This document shows positions 6,481 through 7,339 of a DNA stretch of 7,339 bases, one piece after another. Below the pieces are notes generated by a model, which saw nothing but the letters and a program-made list of their open reading frames with translations, did no database searches and had not been told where the DNA came from. The number at the start of each line of letters is the position of its first letter. Position 1 is the stretch's first letter. This stretch comes from Oscillospiraceae bacterium. Lineage in GTDB: Bacteria; Bacillota; Clostridia; Oscillospirales; Acutalibacteraceae. A program made the translations under genes and the position numbers. The DNA lies in the NCBI GenBank assembly GCA_009779455.1, contig WREG01000097.1:1-7339 (forward strand), given 5' to 3'.

Positions 6481-6557
6481 GCGTTTGTAGCTCAGGCGGA
6501 TAGAGCATCTGCCTTCTAAGCAGAGGGTCCGGGGTTCGAGTCCCTGCAAGCGCGCCA
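6481..6557 (+). tRNA. tRNA-Arg (anticodon UCU)
   Basis: A complete cloverleaf can be drawn. The acceptor GCGTTTG (6481-6487) pairs with CAAGCGC (6547-6553), with one G-U. The D stem is GCTC/GAGC (6490-6493, 6503-6506). The anticodon stem TCTGC/GCAGA (6508-6512, 6520-6524) carries loop CTTCTAA with anticodon TCT at 6515-6517, reading AGA. The variable region is GGGTC. The T stem CGGGG/CCCTG encloses TTCGAGT. Discriminator G6554 is followed by an encoded CCA (6555-6557). It appears intact and functional. Its 3' end is a possible integration site for the foreign-looking DNA that follows. Confidence 0.95.
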
Positions 6558-6564
6558 CAGAGAT

Positions 6565-6608
6565 AACCCTAAATTGATAAACTTTATGTTTTCAATTTAG
6601 GGTTTTCT
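6565..6608 (+). terminator. Intrinsic terminator of the tRNA-Arg transcript
   Basis: AACCCTAAATTGA (6565-6577) pairs perfectly over 13 bp with TCAATTTAGGGTT (6592-6604). The loop is 14 nt and a TTTTCT tail follows. ACAGA (6557-6561) and TCTGT (6606-6610) extend the symmetry outside the main stem. It begins 8 nt after the tRNA CCA end. Confidence 0.8.
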
Positions 6609-6625
6609 GTATGCGCCGAAAACCG

Positions 6626-6816
6626 CTTGACGGCAAGGTTTACCGCCTTTTTCCGTCAAAAGTTAGGCTCATATAACCGCCGATATAAAGCCGCAAAAAG
6701 AGCCGAAAACGCAAAAATGCCGAAAACAGGGGTATCTTTTGACGGGAGAGGGCGATTTGCATACAGTTCCGTCAAATCTTTGGCTACCCGTCAAAAGATA
6801 GGGGCTTCCCGTCAAA
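6626..6816. repeat. Cluster of six CCGTCAA-type octamers in both orientations
   Basis: CCGTCAAA occurs on the + strand at 6653-6660, 6769-6776, 6788-6795 and 6809-6816, and inverted (TTTGACGG) at 6738-6745. A variant CTTGACGG lies at 6626-6633. The last three direct copies are spaced 19 and 21 nt apart, about two helical turns. The inverted copy and the 6788 copy extend to a perfect 14-nt inverted repeat (6733-6746 with 6787-6800). Apart from these repeats I see nothing else in 6611-6830. Candidate roles are integrase arm-type sites, replication-initiator iterons or a regulator array. Confidence 0.65.
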
Positions 6817-6832
6817 TTTTAGAATTGGGCAT

Positions 6833-6864
6833 AAAAAAACAGCCCGCCTTGTTTCGGCGAGCCG
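6833..6864 (-). terminator. Intrinsic terminator of the right-hand minus-strand gene
   Basis: On the - strand CGGCTCGCC (6864-6856) pairs with GGCGGGCTG (6848-6840) over 9 bp with two G-U wobbles and a 7-nt loop. It runs directly into seven T (6839-6833). It lies about 20 nt after the stop codon of the gene at 6886-7320. Confidence 0.85.
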
Positions 6865-6885
6865 TCTGTATCTATGTGATCCCGG

Positions 6886-7320
6886 TCAGGAAACGTGCTG
6901 CAAAACAAGAAAGGTCTGCATTTCAGTCCCGCCCCATCGGCTGACTTCTTTTTCCTCTGTGCCTGTGATGAGCCATCCGGCTTTGGCAAAGCCCGCGAGT
7001 TGCTTGCCGAAAGCCGTGCTTTGGTTCGTGTCGAGCAGAACCCGTCCGATGCCGTTCTCGGCAAGCTCCCCGGCGAAAATCGCAAGGTTGTCGTCTAAAT
7101 GGTTGCCGCTCCAGGGCAGCCACCTGTCGCTGATGGGGTTGCCGTTTTGGGCTTCCGCCGCCGCTTGCCCGCCGATTAGGAAGGCGTCCGTGCGGTAGAC
7201 AGCGTCCCAATAAGCGTCGCGCTGTTCTCTTTCCTCCCATTTTTTGCTGTGCATATAGCCCTTTAATTCTTCTTGTAAATCCTTGTCCTTTTGGTAGCTT
7301 TCCTGTGTGTATTTTGTCAT
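6886..7320 (-). CDS. Hypothetical protein of unknown function, likely accessory-element gene
   Basis: This encodes 144 aa that I cannot assign to a named family. The start is well supported: ATG at 7320 with GGAGG (7333-7329) 8 nt upstream. The stop is followed by a strong terminator, so the gene is complete. The N-terminal ~45 residues are highly charged and helical-looking (KDKDLQEELKGYMHSKKWEE, then REQRDAYWDAV). The middle has GGQAAAEAQNGNPISDRWLPW (50-70) and DDNLAIFAGELAENGIGRVLLD (76-97), suggesting a small alpha/beta domain. The end reads GWLITGTEEKEVSRW...MQTFLVLQHVS. No signal peptide, membrane segment or recognisable catalytic motif is seen, so it is probably cytoplasmic. It points toward the tRNA and is likely the last gene of a leftward operon entering from beyond the window. 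A hypothetical protein of an integrative element is the most cautious label. Confidence 0.75.
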   Translation of the reverse strand: MTKYTQESYQKDKDLQEELKGYMHSKKWEEREQRDAYWDAVYRTDAFLIGGQAAAEAQNGNPISDRWLPWSGNHLDDNLAIFAGELAENGIGRVLLDTNQSTAFGKQLAGFAKAGWLITGTEEKEVSRWGGTEMQTFLVLQHVS

Positions 7321-7339
7321 TGTCGTTTCCTCCGTTTTG

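Larger units (their letters stand above)
6558..7339. mobile_element. Possible end of an integrative element inserted at tRNA-Arg
   Basis: Downstream of an intact tRNA 3' end lies a non-coding stretch with clustered octamers in both orientations, then an oppositely oriented gene of unknown function whose operon would enter from the right. This layout is common where an integrative element has recombined into a tRNA gene. In the unknown gene none of five Ile codons is ATA (4 ATC, 1 ATT), while ATA is frequent in the chromosomal genes; the sample is small. No integrase, relaxase or duplicated tRNA 3' segment is visible. The right boundary given is only the window edge. Confidence 0.35.

Noticed and set aside
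6615..6727. GCCGAAAAC repeated at 6615, 6702 and 6719
   Set aside because: The same 9-mer also occurs within coding sequence (for example near 724 and 5192), so it is common in this genome and not specific to this stretch.
6627..6944. A 105-codon + strand open frame after the tRNA
   Set aside because: It begins at a TTG without a ribosome binding site, runs through the octamer cluster and the minus-strand terminator, and overlaps the better-supported minus-strand gene.

Overview
The window looks like a mid-GC chromosome segment from a Bacillota (Clostridia-type) bacterium. The reasons are an RNase J of the Gram-positive type, purine-rich Shine-Dalgarno sequences (AGGAG, GGAGG, GGAAGGA) before nearly every gene, sigma-A-type promoters, a tRNA with encoded CCA, and a DUF4349-type lipoprotein. 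ATA isoleucine codons are frequent in the chromosomal genes. Genus and species cannot be named from this sequence alone.

Layout, left to right. Positions 1-2301 hold two housekeeping genes on the + strand: RNase J (rnj), then ribosomal protein bL9 (rplI), followed by a likely terminator. Positions 2402-2448 hold a compact junction in which a terminator-like hairpin and a sigma-A promoter overlap. Positions 2482-5483 carry three + strand genes that look like a small catabolic operon: a TIM-barrel sugar-phosphate isomerase/epimerase, a Gfo/Idh/MocA dehydrogenase, and a URO-D-superfamily protein that keeps a His-x-Cys...Cys zinc-site pattern but lacks the HemE signature. The substrate is unknown. 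Next come a DUF4349 membrane-anchored lipoprotein (5545-6408) and a tRNA-Arg(UCU) gene with its own promoter and terminator (6441-6608).

Beyond the tRNA the character changes. A non-coding stretch (6611-6830) holds six copies of a CCGTCAA-type octamer in both orientations, three of them spaced about two helical turns apart. Then comes an oppositely oriented gene of unknown function (6886-7320, - strand) with its own terminator. I read this as a possible end of an integrative element inserted at the tRNA-Arg 3' end, with the octamers as candidate integrase arm-type sites. No integrase or second att copy is visible, so this remains inference.

The most unusual feature is in the gaps. Three intergenic regions (after rnj, after the dehydrogenase gene, after the URO-D gene) are built of different short repeats that all have a 7-nt period, and in each case the heptamer register begins exactly at the upstream stop codon (TAA, TGA, TAG). 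A fourth array lies before rnj, and a TAA at 7-9 sits in the same register there, so an upstream gene may end at that point.
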